This document shows, piece after piece, positions 15,001 to 21,727 of a stretch of DNA of 64,000 bases. The notes under the pieces are model-generated. The model was not told the DNA's origin, did no database searches, and saw only the letters and a program-made list of their open reading frames with translations. This DNA comes from Antedon mediterranea (lineage: Eukaryota > Echinodermata > Crinoidea > Comatulida > Antedonidae): positions 32,941,304-33,005,303 of the forward strand of contig NC_092671.1 in assembly GCF_964355755.1 (NCBI RefSeq), given 5' to 3'. Position 1 is the first letter of the stretch. Each line of letters opens with the position of its first letter. The translations under genes were made by a program, and so were the position numbers.

Positions 15001-18000
15001 TTTGAGGACTTGCAACTTACCAAAAATTTATCATTTCCAATAGAGCCTTGTGAAATAAACATCCACGATGTTTGTGGTGGATTAAAAGCAATTTTCCCTT
15101 TCAGCGTAAATCTCATAACATCCTGACAACCAGAGTACAATATAACTTTATCATTATTAACAACTAACAACCCGTAATTCCACTGTTTCGGATCTTTCAA
15201 TGGCGTTGGCATTACGGTTTCTTGAATATGGGAATCTCCTTTTATACGATACTTCAATGTCATGTTCCCTAATTTTGAGTCAGACGATAACGATAGAAAC
15301 GTTTTGCGTTGTTTTGAAACGACAGAAAATAAAGTCCCTGATGTGTCCTTATTTTGTTTTGCTATGAAGAATATACTAAAAGAAGTTGAAATTTCCTCTC
15401 GTAGATACTGTAGGTCATGCTCTGGTAATAATAAGATACGCAGCTGTGAGCGTGCCCGCCAGACCGTAGCACCATTATGAAACGCTTCATGCTCGGTTAT
15501 CCCAGGGATATCATGATCCATACGTAACTCCTGGAGTAAATCAGTGCCTGTAAAATTGAACAATTTGAGAATCTTAATTCCTTCTTCAAAACTATTAAAA
15601 AAACAAAATTAGTCTTTTTATAAACATAATTATTCAATAAATATATAATTTTTAAATTTTCTGATGAATATGGTCTTATTCAATCATAGTACTGTACAAT
15701 ACTTTAAAAAACATTAAAAAAAACATCAATAATTCACAGAATGATTATGAAATCAAATGACAACTGAGTTTGATCTACTTTCAACTACAGTACTAGTGGT
15801 TAGTCGTCCATTCATAGGAGTGTATTGGTAAATCTGGTGGCGACTATATAGAATGGTCTCAAAACATGAATATATAGTGTACTTCGACTTTAGTTTAAAG
15901 ACGATTATTATAAACACAGCAGGCAAGGACATTAATTCTAAACCGCCCGGTGATGAAATTTAATTAATTAATTTGAAACGATAAAGATGAGGAAATCTGT
16001 GAGAATGAGAAAAAGTCGCCCCAACCGAGACTCGAACTCGGACCGTCTGCTTGATATGCAGTTGCCCTAACCATTAGACCACTGGGGCTTTCATGGTATT
16101 GTTCAAACTCGATTGCATAGCGACTCTTTAACATTCTCGGCATGGTACGGCGGAACAGCACTAGTCCTCAGTTGTACGCACGCGCATATATATAAACCGA
16201 ACAGGCAAAGAACATTAATTCTAAACCGCCCGGTGATATACTGAAATTTAATCAATTAATTTGAAACGATAAAGATATAAATATTATTAGGATTATGGCT
16301 TTAGCTGTGGTGTTAAAACATATATTTTCCATTGTTCGTTTCATGGGAAAGTGTCCCCTTAATAGTGTTTCCCCTAAATAAAAGTATCCCAAAAGAAGGA
16401 TTATACCACAGTATATTGTGATTATGTGATGTATGTTGATCTGTACTATAGTTTTGGATGACATGAAATGATAATACTACCTACACAGACAGAAATAAGA
16501 AGATTATTCCAAACAAGCAAAAATATCAGCATCAAAATTTGAAAATAATTGTGTTTAAAGCAACACCCAGTGCTTATTTTGTACTCTATTGTTAAATGGT
16601 TAATTGTCATGTTTAAACAATATACCTGCAGGCTACAAACAATTTGTCAACAACAAACAACAAGGAACCAGTAAATATCTAAAGTAATTTTCCAGTTCAT
16701 TAAACATTGGACATAAAAGTTAACTTGTTGCATATAGTAAAGTTGATTGTTCTATTGTTGAACCTGTCTATGTGAAGTCTAGATATTTTTTTTCATATTG
16801 TACAGTACAAAGCAAAAAACAAGGGAACACTGTAGTAAATCACAATATACTGTAACTATGAAGGTCCTGATTTTTTCAACCGTGTGAATAAACTAATCCC
16901 AATTTCTTGGCAGTGCTCTGAAACATTTTCAATAACCAGTTAAATGGCAGCCTGAAAATATGGTTAAAAACACTTTAAATCGACTGGATGAAACTTTTAC
17001 TCCAACGCAAACTAATGGTTATTTGACTGCAACTATTAACTTTATAAATAAATTAAATAACATTGCATAGAGTTTAATTATTCCTTGTTGATTTGTTTTA
17101 ATTGAAACGTTAGGTGGAGGATATACAAAGATACAAAGGATTTACTGTATCTATTCAATTTTTCCTTCCCCTTTTTTAGCTTTTGATGTTTTTTTTTTGC
17201 CTGTTTCTTTTGTTTTTTTACCTTTTTATAAAAATGTTTACAGTTTTAATGCTGTTTTTATATGATATTTTTGACATGTTTTTTAAAATGCAATTTGGCC
17301 ATGAGGTGTAAAGTTGGTCTGTATTTCTTTGGAAATAAATAAAGGGAATATATATCTTCTGGGGGTTGGAAGGTGATTATTCCTTCTCACCTCCAACCAT
17401 ATTTATTACATACAGTTCTGTAAATGATAAGTGGACTTTTTGACATTGAAACATGCATGTTAGTAGCTACTTAAATCAGGTTAATAAGATCTGTCATTGC
17501 CAAGCATGTATGAAGATAGTACCAAAATAGTACTCTTTTAGCACTGAAATCTGTAGATTCCATTAACAACTAAGGTTACAATTTGGGCATATTTAAGTTA
17601 ACAAAAAGTTCTCTACTGTTTTATCTTTCTGTGTCAGTCAGAACATGTGTCAATGAAAGTAAGTTTTGTGTATATTTTATTAAGAGTTCAAAAGTTGTCA
17701 ACACCTTAAAGGTGGAACCCAATAATTGAATTTCTAACATTGTATCACCATGGGCAAAGTTTTACAGCTGTGTTCTCAAATTCGTAAACATCATCATACC
17801 AATTGCGATTTCCCTCTCTCATAAGGCAATTTTACAAGCAACAGATTAGAAATTGTATTATAACAATTTTACACCATTACTTTAAAGGTATCTACAGTTA
17901 TATTTAAAATGGAAAATTTCATTTTCACCACCATCGACATTGATTTTTGTTTGATACTTACAAATTTTGAATGGAAATAGCCAAAATAATAGCCAAATTG

Positions 18001-19489
18001 GGGTTTACTGGTGTAGGCATAGGTCAGGGTGAATGAGTTATTCTTTCCGGTCTGAAATAACAACTTCCTATAGGTGTTAACAATAACGCAATATACAGCA
18101 CAGCTTCTGTATACTGTCTGGTACAATGTAACTGGGGACAATTTTAAACGTTTATAATTTTCGTATCCACGAGGCTCTTCCTCCACTGGACTGGAAGTTG
18201 GTTTATTACTACTACTGTACGTGTAGCCTGGTGTAACATTTAACTTACCAGTTAACCTCTATACTATTAAGAGGACACTTTCCCTTAATTTGGGTTGGTT
18301 GCAGTAGTGCTAATAAAGTATACAGGACCTGTATTGACTATCCTTTTAATGATTATTATTTTTTAAGCTTTTTTTTAAATTTTTCTTTTGAGGTGAGCGA
18401 GTGCGATCACTCACCTAACACACTCCTAAACTGTGATTTACAACAATTTTGTAAACTTCTACACACCAAAATACAAACTAGAAAGCCACTCCGAGAGTGC
18501 ATACCTCCGCCTACTGTAAAATTCTCCTACATAAGATTTTTCCGGTAAAAAAATATATATATATATATTTGTGTGTGTCTTAATGCTGTTTGTGATTTAC
18601 GCTAATTTCACTACAAGCATGTGTATGCGAGTTTGGTGTAATGGTTATGTAACAAGCCTTTCAATTAACAATAGCTTCAGTTGACTAACAATAGAACAGC
18701 AACGCGAAAATCAAACGAGTGAATTTGAAAAGAAATAGGTTTTGTAAACTACTCGCATCAAAAAACGTGCACATTAAATCAAATTATGTTTTAAAATTAC
18801 AAATCACAAATTATAACTCTTGCCTCTTGTATAAAAATGAAGTTTTTTGGACATAAGTACTTCTCGAGAAAATTCAATTTGAGTTTACTTGTTACTTTAA
18901 GCAAGGAGTTGAGACTGCTGAAAAATTCTGTCCTATCTTTTTAACACTAGCAGGTCTGAAAAGTATACTAAAAAGTGGTCCAGAATTTGGACGTGGTCCG
19001 AAATGGTCCCAAAATTTAATGGAATGGTCCTTGACCACATATCTATCTGTACATTCATTTTGGTAAAGACCTTGTAATTACTTTTTGAGTAATCCTGCTA
19101 ACAAACAATTTTAAAAAGACAAGCCTGGTTTTTTTGTAAGGATGTCGCCATCTTATATTATATGATCATTATTTTGTTTCACAGGAAAGTGTCTCAAATA
19201 AGGGAGATAAAAATGAAGTCACCTGCTACAGTACGTCCATTTTAATAAATCAGAGATCTTATACTGTAATCATAGAAAATGATATCATGGACAACTATAT
19301 GTAATAGTATACATTATTTTGCTTTTTTAAAAAAATGTTAAAAAGATAAGAATTATTTATCAGGTGATAATTTTAATTAGACACATCTTATTGCTTACCT
19401 TTTAAACGATCACGATCTGCTGTGATTCCTTGTGTCTCCAGCACTAGGATCATAACGGAGAACACAAAGCAGACATGTCTCAAATCCAT
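1..19489 (-). CDS. NELL-like secreted mosaic protein with tyrosinase-like domain (19 exons, 3' end outside window)
   Basis: Coding exons on the minus strand, in order: 19489-19399, 15547-15021, 11003-10931, 10297-10253, 9552-9461, 8875-8741, 8049-7785, 7168-7014, 6489-6269, 5926-5707, 5532-4922, 4472-4327, 3940-3466, 2668-2460, 1942-1863, 1343-1247, 888-806, 289-196, 36-1. Every junction has GT/AG and a matching phase, giving 3,655 coding bases (1,218 codons) before the window ends. Deduced order: signal peptide (1-25), thrombospondin-N/laminin-G (31-206), linker, coiled coil (246-276), VWC (about 290-336), EGF (340-373), Kunitz-like (380-429), Cys-rich, VWC-like (about 505-536), tyrosinase-like (536-740), Gly-Tyr/Phe repeats (794-941), Cys-rich (1019-1088), VWC array (1089 on). 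TSPN, coiled coil, VWC, EGF is the NELL order. The protein is probably extracellular and oligomeric. The tyrosinase and Tyr-rich parts are not part of NELL; catalytic loss and an adhesive or matrix role are inferences. Confidence 0.88.
196..289 (-). CDS. exon 18: VWC module 3, second half
   Basis: EGNVRCTTRPCPPVDCESPK then a run ending GGCCPIC. Classic VWC ending. Acceptor TTTATTAG, donor GATG|GTAGGT, phase 1, the same pattern as exon 16. Confidence 0.8.
806..888 (-). CDS. exon 17: VWC module 3, first half
   Basis: DCMYQGFLIKNGADVVLDID then SCESCLCQ. It has the VWC cysteine order but lacks the usual Trp. Acceptor TTTATTAG, donor TGTCAG|GTAATT. Phase matches exons 15 and 16, as expected of a duplicated two-exon unit. 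Confidence 0.78.
1247..1343 (-). CDS. exon 16: VWC module 2, second half
   Basis: RKNVSCVTEPCPTVFSCSHP then a run ending CCSYC. This is the VWC ending V.C....CP...C..P.....CC..C. Acceptor TTGCAACAG, donor TAAAG|GTTAGT, phase 1. Confidence 0.8.
1389..1536. repeat. dispersed repeat D1, copy 1
   Basis: Starts ACAGTAAACTTTCTCAATAC and contains CTGGTATTACGAATGTGTTT. Clear homology to 14586-14741. The outer ACAGT-AACTYTC is reminiscent of pogo-type ends, which is inference. Confidence 0.6.
1863..1942 (-). CDS. exon 15: VWC module 2, first half
   Basis: DRCILDGREYRHGETWKADS then CTTCTCQ. This is the canonical VWC start C...G..Y..G..W....C..C.C. Acceptor TTTAAAG, donor TGCCAG|GTAAAT. Confidence 0.8.
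2318..2434. mobile_element. MITE family M1, copy 1 (117 bp)
   Basis: Ends are inverted: TTCTGTCTACACTATCAAA and TTTGATAGTGTAGACAGAGC. The centre contains GGTAGTGATATGATGTCATC and GTCCATATATGG, shared with the other copies. It lies in an intron of the mosaic gene. No coding capacity. Confidence 0.8.
2460..2668 (-). CDS. exon 14: cysteine-rich module
   Basis: Residues 1019-1088 with about ten cysteines, including NCVCEDSYATC and CVVDVCGGCNAMWFDNDQIV. I recognise a CxxDxCGGC pattern of secreted invertebrate proteins but cannot name the family. Acceptor TTTTTTTCAG, donor CTGAAG|GTATTT, phase 1. Confidence 0.75.
2991..3468. repeat. local duplication in the intron after exon 13
   Basis: A 59-base block (2991-3049) is repeated exactly at 3410-3468. 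The second copy spans the true donor of exon 13 and the first carries a decoy CAG|GTAAATAGAC. Flanks around 2745-2805 and 3170-3245 are also alike (both contain CAGTCATTTTGATACC), so about 420 bases were duplicated in tandem. Confidence 0.85.
3090..3160 (+). repeat. pentanucleotide tail, probable retroelement 3' end
   Basis: GATATGCAATAAAATGAAAT followed by several ATGAA units, a poly(A)-signal-like AATAAA running into a simple repeat. Resembles the 3' ends of invertebrate LINEs. It sits between the two halves of the local duplication. Confidence 0.4.
3466..3940 (-). CDS. exon 13: Gly-Tyr-Asp repeats and a second globular segment
   Basis: Residues 861-1018. The pentad repeats continue (GYNRYGYDQSGFDRRGYNQY), decay (AGFDQFGFTLQGYNQ) and give way to a non-repetitive segment with TIERVCPPLSQLPDIWFQQT. 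The donor is TTCCAG|GTAAAT, phase 2. The same donor sequence recurs 419 bases away in a duplicated intron segment. Confidence 0.8.
4327..4472 (-). CDS. exon 12: Gly-Tyr-Asp repeat segment
   Basis: Residues 812-860. Pentad repeats such as GYDFEGYDRTGYDRRGFNRY are rich in Tyr, Gly, Asp, Arg and Asn, with one divergent patch (RQDRRDIYIYD). The start codon is split as CG|A. The donor is AATG|GTAAGA, phase 1. Confidence 0.8.
4922..5532 (-). CDS. exon 11: tyrosinase-like domain, degenerate copper-B half, start of repeats
   Basis: Residues 609-811. VALPYFDFTTD corresponds to the LPYWDW strand of tyrosinases. The copper-B region is clear from GGQM (707-710) and APYDPLFFALQSYVDMLYWR (715-734). The ligands are gone: the H-x3-H pair before GG is Ala699 and Phe703, and the HH of FLHHxxVD is Leu724-Gln725. 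The exon ends with the first Gly-Phe-Asp repeats (GFDTAGFDRNGFNRDGYN). A type-3 copper oxidase should not work without site B, so this is probably a non-enzymatic fold. Donor AACCG|GTTAGT, phase 2. Confidence 0.85.
5707..5926 (-). CDS. exon 10: tyrosinase-like domain, copper-A half
   Basis: Residues 535-608. VRKEIRDMTTAEIERFQQAV matches the helix before copper site A in invertebrate tyrosinases and hemocyanin-like proteins. HAHSTQFYLLWHRVFLRTVE matches the H-x8-H core (usually H...FLPWHRYFL). His587 and His596 are at the expected positions; His582 or His585 could be the third ligand. So copper site A looks largely kept. Confidence 0.85.
6269..6489 (-). CDS. exon 9: Cys-rich module and VWC-like half-module
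   Basis: Residues 462-534. The first part (LEQCKAI, then FHVGHSCSGGIC) is a cysteine-rich unit I cannot assign. The second part, CSLGNSSYEIGQRFRSGC then CQC and VINC, is VWC-like and leads straight into the tyrosinase domain. Acceptor TTCTTCAG, donor CTGCAG|GTTAGT, phase 2. Confidence 0.75.
6617..6760. mobile_element. MITE family M1, copy 2
   Basis: Ends with CTACACTATCAAACTTTATG and the inverted partner CATAAAGATTGATAGTCTAG. The core ATCGTAGTGATATAACGTCA matches copy 1. Intronic. Confidence 0.8.
6855..6992. mobile_element. small inverted-repeat element
   Basis: GGGCGGATCCAGGATTG at the left is mirrored by ACTGGATCCGCCCCAG at the right, about 135 bases apart, with no coding content. GGATCCGCC-type ends are common in marine invertebrate non-autonomous elements. 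Confidence 0.5.
7014..7168 (-). CDS. exon 8: Kunitz-like domain end and Cys-rich module
   Basis: Residues 410-461. GCDGNHKNNFYSKAACENLC supplies the last three Kunitz cysteines (411, 425, 429). Spacing 405 to 411 is two residues shorter than in BPTI, and 411 to 425 is one longer. After this comes an unassigned module starting with paired cysteines (GACCQRFY). Donor TGTCAG|GTAATA, phase 0. Confidence 0.75.
7785..8049 (-). CDS. exon 7: VWC end, EGF-like domain, start of Kunitz-like domain
   Basis: Residues 322-409. NGLVTC closes the VWC. Residues 340-373 form an EGF module, CSLNPCLNGGTC then CTCPPDCSGAHC. Then come the first three Kunitz cysteines (380, 389, 405) around VPRFYYN, the hallmark of BPTI-type domains. 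The residue after the second Kunitz Cys (P1) is Asp390, not Lys/Arg, so trypsin inhibition is unlikely. Donor TTTTCAG|GTAATA, phase 1. Confidence 0.8.
8193..8320. mobile_element. MITE family M1, copy 3
   Basis: TTCTGTCTATATTATCAAAC at one end and GTTTGATAGTGCAGACAGAA at the other. The middle differs by small deletions. Intronic. Confidence 0.78.
8741..8875 (-). CDS. exon 6: first VWC module, amino half
   Basis: Exactly 45 codons, phase 0 on both sides. It has a Cys-rich stretch CECGEQECVV, then YHNGQVWQQDPCTACVCE, which matches the VWC signature G..W..D.C..C.C. The second half begins in the next exon (NGLVTC). Confidence 0.78.
9461..9552 (-). CDS. exon 5: coiled-coil oligomerisation segment
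   Basis: Residues 246-276. The segment MDDMISHVDQLSGIITTLSQ has hydrophobic residues at heptad-like spacing (M, M/I, V, L, I, L). In thrombospondins and NELL proteins a short coiled coil in this position drives trimer formation; here that is inferred. Acceptor GTTGGCAG, donor CAGCAG|GTACAT, phase 0. Confidence 0.7.
10253..10297 (-). CDS. exon 4: short Ser/Gly linker
   Basis: A 45-base micro-exon giving VERLSQDSPGVGTSG. Acceptor ATATAG and donor GGTG|GTAAGT fit phase 1 on both sides, so it could be skipped without a frameshift. It joins TSPN to the coiled coil. Confidence 0.6.
10931..11003 (-). CDS. exon 3: end of TSPN region and linker
   Basis: 24 codons plus one base, including GWWEELRIYPTS and ending near CHGNQ. 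WEELRIYPT is a plausible last strand of the TSPN fold, with a free Cys just after it. Acceptor TTTTTTTATAG, donor CAAG|GTGAGA, phase 1. Confidence 0.7.
11061..11143. mobile_element. MITE family M1, copy 4 (deleted)
   Basis: GCTCTGTCTACACATAAAAC and GGGTAGACAGAGCTTA remain; most of the core is lost. Intronic. Confidence 0.6.
11521..12281. repeat. 25-bp minisatellite, 30 units
   Basis: The unit is AGGGCTATGAATGTTGTCA followed by six T. Thirty units run from 11531 to 12281, preceded by a partial one. Only a few differ: GAAGG near 11715, AGGACT near 11931, GTCGTT near 11971, and one extra T near 12251. Each unit boundary reads TTTTTTAGGG. Located in intron 2. Confidence 0.97.
14017..14200. repeat. 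92-bp tandem duplication
   Basis: The block starting ATCATCACATGCAAGCCTAC occurs at 14017-14108 and again at 14109-14200 with two differences (AATACACC versus AACACATC). Intron 2. Confidence 0.95.
14586..14741. repeat. dispersed repeat D1, copy 2
   Basis: Starts ACAGTCAACTCTCCCAATAC, contains CTGGTATTCGGAATGTGTTT and matches copy 1 over about 150 bases with scattered changes. Confidence 0.6.
15021..15547 (-). CDS. exon 2: thrombospondin-N / laminin-G-like domain
   Basis: 175 full codons, residues 31-206, joined to exon 1 as ...LKGTDLLQEL... The body has the alternating hydrophobic strands of a TSPN/LamG jelly roll: FSIFFIAKQ, GTLFSVVS, WNYGLLVVNNDKVILYSGC. This family forms the amino-terminal globe of thrombospondins and NELL1/2, where it binds heparan sulfate and other ligands. 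The acceptor is TTTTACAG|GC and the donor TTTTTG|GTAAGT, phase 0. Confidence 0.8.
15921..16148 (-). mobile_element. tRNA-derived SINE, full copy
   Basis: Read on the minus strand it has a 5' leader ending ACCATGAAA, a tRNA-like head (16088-16018), then a tail through TCGTTTCAAATTAATTAATT to ACCGGGCGGTTTAGAATTAA. The same arrangement recurs at 38587-38810, and the tail alone at 16201-16277. Leader and tail are shared, so this is a repeat unit and not a lone tRNA gene. Confidence 0.75.
16018..16088 (-). tRNA. tRNA-like head of the SINE (probably not a functional tRNA)
   Basis: It folds as a cloverleaf: acceptor GCCCCAG/TTGGGGC (one G-T), T arm CCGAG-TTCGAGT-CTCGG, and anticodon arm CTGC-ATATCAA-GCAG. 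The anticodon would be ATC (Asp, where animals use GTC). A-box and B-box are recognisable. An odd anticodon inside a repeated unit argues for a SINE head. Confidence 0.55.
16201..16277 (-). mobile_element. SINE tail fragment
   Basis: CTAAACCGCCCGGTGATATA and TTTGAAACGATAAAGAT match the tail of the neighbouring full copy. The head is missing. Confidence 0.65.
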
Positions 19490-19563
19490 CTTGAAGAATT
19501 ATCCAATATTTAACAAGAAGTTAATATAGAAAACAAAATCTGCATTCTTCAGAATCAAATCTA
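19399..19563 (-). CDS. exon 1: 5' leader and signal peptide
   Basis: The ATG is at 19489-19487. The first 30 codons give MDLRHVCFVFSVMILVLETQ followed by a short polar stretch rich in Asp and Arg. This is a typical signal peptide: one basic residue, a hydrophobic core and probable cleavage near residues 20-25. The exon ends AAA G|GTAAGC in phase 1, which fits the TSPN exon exactly. Confidence 0.8.
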
Positions 19564-19815
19564 CTAAAATAAAAGAAGAAAGATATATCTCTAGAATTCT
19601 GATTTTGTTACTTGCTTGCATCAAAAGTAACTCAATAATAAAGCAATAAATTAGCTTTTTTAAATTTTTTTTTATTGAGTTTGACCATGCATGGGTTTGA
19701 ACCTCCTTGTTCCTGAAATGCCTTTTTCAAAAAAACGCATATAGCTCATTTTTTATCTATTACTACTAGTATCATCTATGAATCTTAAAATTATATTTAC
19801 GTAAAGTGTCACCTC

Positions 19816-19977
19816 TAAAGCTCTGTCCACACTATCAAACTAGTTTCACAAAAAAAGTGTGATGTGCCGAAAAATGGTAGTGATATGCTCAAAGTAGTGT
19901 GATATGACATCATGTCCATATATGAGGACATCATATTTTTTTGTTACATAAAGTTTGATAGTGTAGACAGAGCTTTA
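19816..19977. mobile_element. MITE family M1, copy 5 (best ends)
   Basis: Begins TAAAGCTCTGTCCACACTAT and ends with the near-perfect inverse ATAGTGTAGACAGAGCTTTA. TA at both outer edges suggests a TA-containing target, as in Tc1/mariner-type elements, but this is not proven. Lies in the 5' leader intron. Confidence 0.8.
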
Positions 19978-20848
19978 GCCACACCCCTCCCACTGTAACA
20001 ATTCTGGCTATGGGCTTGTTTTCCCTTTCTTCTTTGTATGTAGTATTGAGTCAATTCTCACTGGGTAAACATTGAATATTCTTTTTGTTCTAAACACTTC
20101 TTAACAAATAAACTATAAATCAACAAGTCAGGAAATAGCAAGAACCTTGAAGGTTTTATTAACAAAAGGTTTACAATTACACATTGTTCATTCAAAACCA
20201 TAATATAGCCTAAACATAAAGCTGTGGTAGGATTCATAGTTGCAAATGTAAAACCATGTTCCAAGGTTTTTTTGACAAGATTAAAGCTTTTTTTTAATAC
20301 TAATAATAACTAATGTACAGTGCCCAGTCCAGTGCTGCGAGTTGTTATATCTCTAAAATGTTGCAATTTATCCAGATTTAGGGTAAACATAAAGTTTCTA
20401 ATATTAAACATAAAATTTCATATGTTTATCAATTGAAAATTTCATAAATTGTACCCATTCCATGAAGATCATAACTTGTACTGTATTAGTAGTTTTTCTG
20501 TCTTTGAATTGAGTTATAAACAAACAAACGCATCTTTTTTATTGTCTGCTTTTTTCAAATAAATATATCTTATCATCGATTATTCTGAATAATATGACAT
20601 TTCATTTTTTAGACTACACACACCTGAGTCGAATACACTAGTAGTATTCCCTGTATATTACTGTACTGCAACTGTCAGTTTGCAGAGTGGTGCAAGGAAA
20701 GAATAAAATTCTAAACAAAGACAGATAATAAGATCCTGCTTTGGCGGAGGTAAATTAAGTATAGGCCTAATCTTAATATATAAAAGTGGAGCTGCCCGAG
20801 AAGTAAAAGCATTTTGTAGCTAATAAAAGTGTCAAGATGTAACTTTAC

Positions 20849-20990
20849 CTTCGTAAACTGTAACCGAGTTCTCAACAGTTAGCACAAAGAGGCTCAACCT
20901 GGGCCTACACTCCGCTGATGGAAGGAAGCTGGTGGTGTGTTCCAATTTCTTTGATGGGTACGTTGATTACCCTGACCTCCACAAAAACCA
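20849..20990 (-). other. putative non-coding first exon of the mosaic gene
   Basis: The low end is set by a donor, ACGAAG|GTAAAG. The high end is inferred from the TATA box. No ATG-led reading frame of note is present. It would splice to 19563, where the minus strand has TTTTATTTTAG, leaving 74 bases of leader before the start codon. Confidence 0.4.
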
Positions 20991-21016
20991 ATGTTGATAA
21001 TAAACAGCCACTTCCA

Positions 21017-21022
21017 TTTATA
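21017..21022 (-). promoter_or_regulatory. TATA box of the mosaic gene
   Basis: The minus strand reads CATATAAATGG here. It lies about 30 bases upstream of a plausible start near 20985-20992, and the putative non-coding exon with a good splice donor follows. The start is not defined by the sequence alone. Confidence 0.45.
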
Positions 21023-21291
21023 TGACGGGTGAAGTTACTTTGAAAAACACTCGTTCATCTCTAACATATTACTGTACAATTATAGGTATTTGAAATTGAA
21101 CAAATATTGTATTTCTAAAAATTTAATTAGTTTGTGTATATATTTAATAAATAAATATATATTATTCAAAGTTAATAATTTCCATAAAATAATTGACGAG
21201 TCTAAAAGTTTAACATGAATTGAGGGCGCTATAGCTTTTTATATCTCAGAGCTGTATTATTTTGTGTATGTTGGTGGTTGTTTGTAGACCT

Positions 21292-21402
21292 ACCGTAAAT
21301 CTTCTAATAGTAACCCACACTCTAATAATAACCCCCCTTCTAATAGTAACCCACCTTATAAGTAAATCTATAATAATAACCCACTACTCTAATAGTAACC
21401 CA
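21292..21402. repeat. fragment of the AGTAACCC repeat element
   Basis: TACCGTAAATCTTCTAATAG, then several spaced copies of AATAGTAACCCA or AATAATAACCCC. Matches the element at 45176-45580. Confidence 0.6.
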
Positions 21403-21515
21403 TGGCACTATCAAACTCTATGCGACACGATGATGTATATCATCACCGTATTTGGGAACATGACATTTTTTGGTCAATAGTGTTTTAATGATAGTAGTGT
21501 AGAGAGAGCTTTATA
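21403..21515. mobile_element. MITE family M1, degraded copy 6
   Basis: GGCACTATCAAACTCTATGC at one side and TGATAGTAGTGTAGAGAGAG at the other, with a decayed core. Upstream of the mosaic gene. Confidence 0.55.
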
Positions 21516-21727
21516 ATAAATAGCGTCTCAAGACAGATACCCAACGTATTATAAATACACAGCGAATTAATCATAGTCAAAGCCGTACAGAATTAAAACT
21601 ATAAAACAAAATTTAAGCTGGAGGAGGGGGAAACCCCATAAAAAAATAAACTTGCCCGAGTTGGTTCATAATACAAACATTACCGAAATAATTGCAATGG
21701 AAGAAATAAGAGATACGACTGATAATA

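Larger units (their letters stand above)
11004..15020 (-). other. intron 2, with minisatellite and duplications
   Basis: A 4.0-kb intron between the TSPN exon and the next short exon. It carries the 25-bp minisatellite (11531-12281), a 92-bp tandem duplication (14017-14200), a short MITE derivative (11061-11143) and a dispersed repeat (14586-14741). I see no coding segment in the remainder. Confidence 0.65.
15548..19398 (-). other. intron between signal-peptide and TSPN exons
   Basis: A 3.85-kb intron. It contains a full and a partial SINE (15921-16277), a TA/TG microsatellite near 18550-18580 and a short near-palindrome built on GGTGAGCGAGTG near 18393. An open stretch at 17953-18225 has a good donor but wrong phase, so I leave it out. 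Nothing else was recognised. Confidence 0.6.

Noticed and set aside
17869-18225. Open stretch with acceptor ACACCAG and donor GTAAGTATC, possible exon between signal peptide and TSPN
   Set aside because: Its end phase (0) does not fit the TSPN exon (needs phase 1), while exon 1 joins the TSPN exon perfectly without it.
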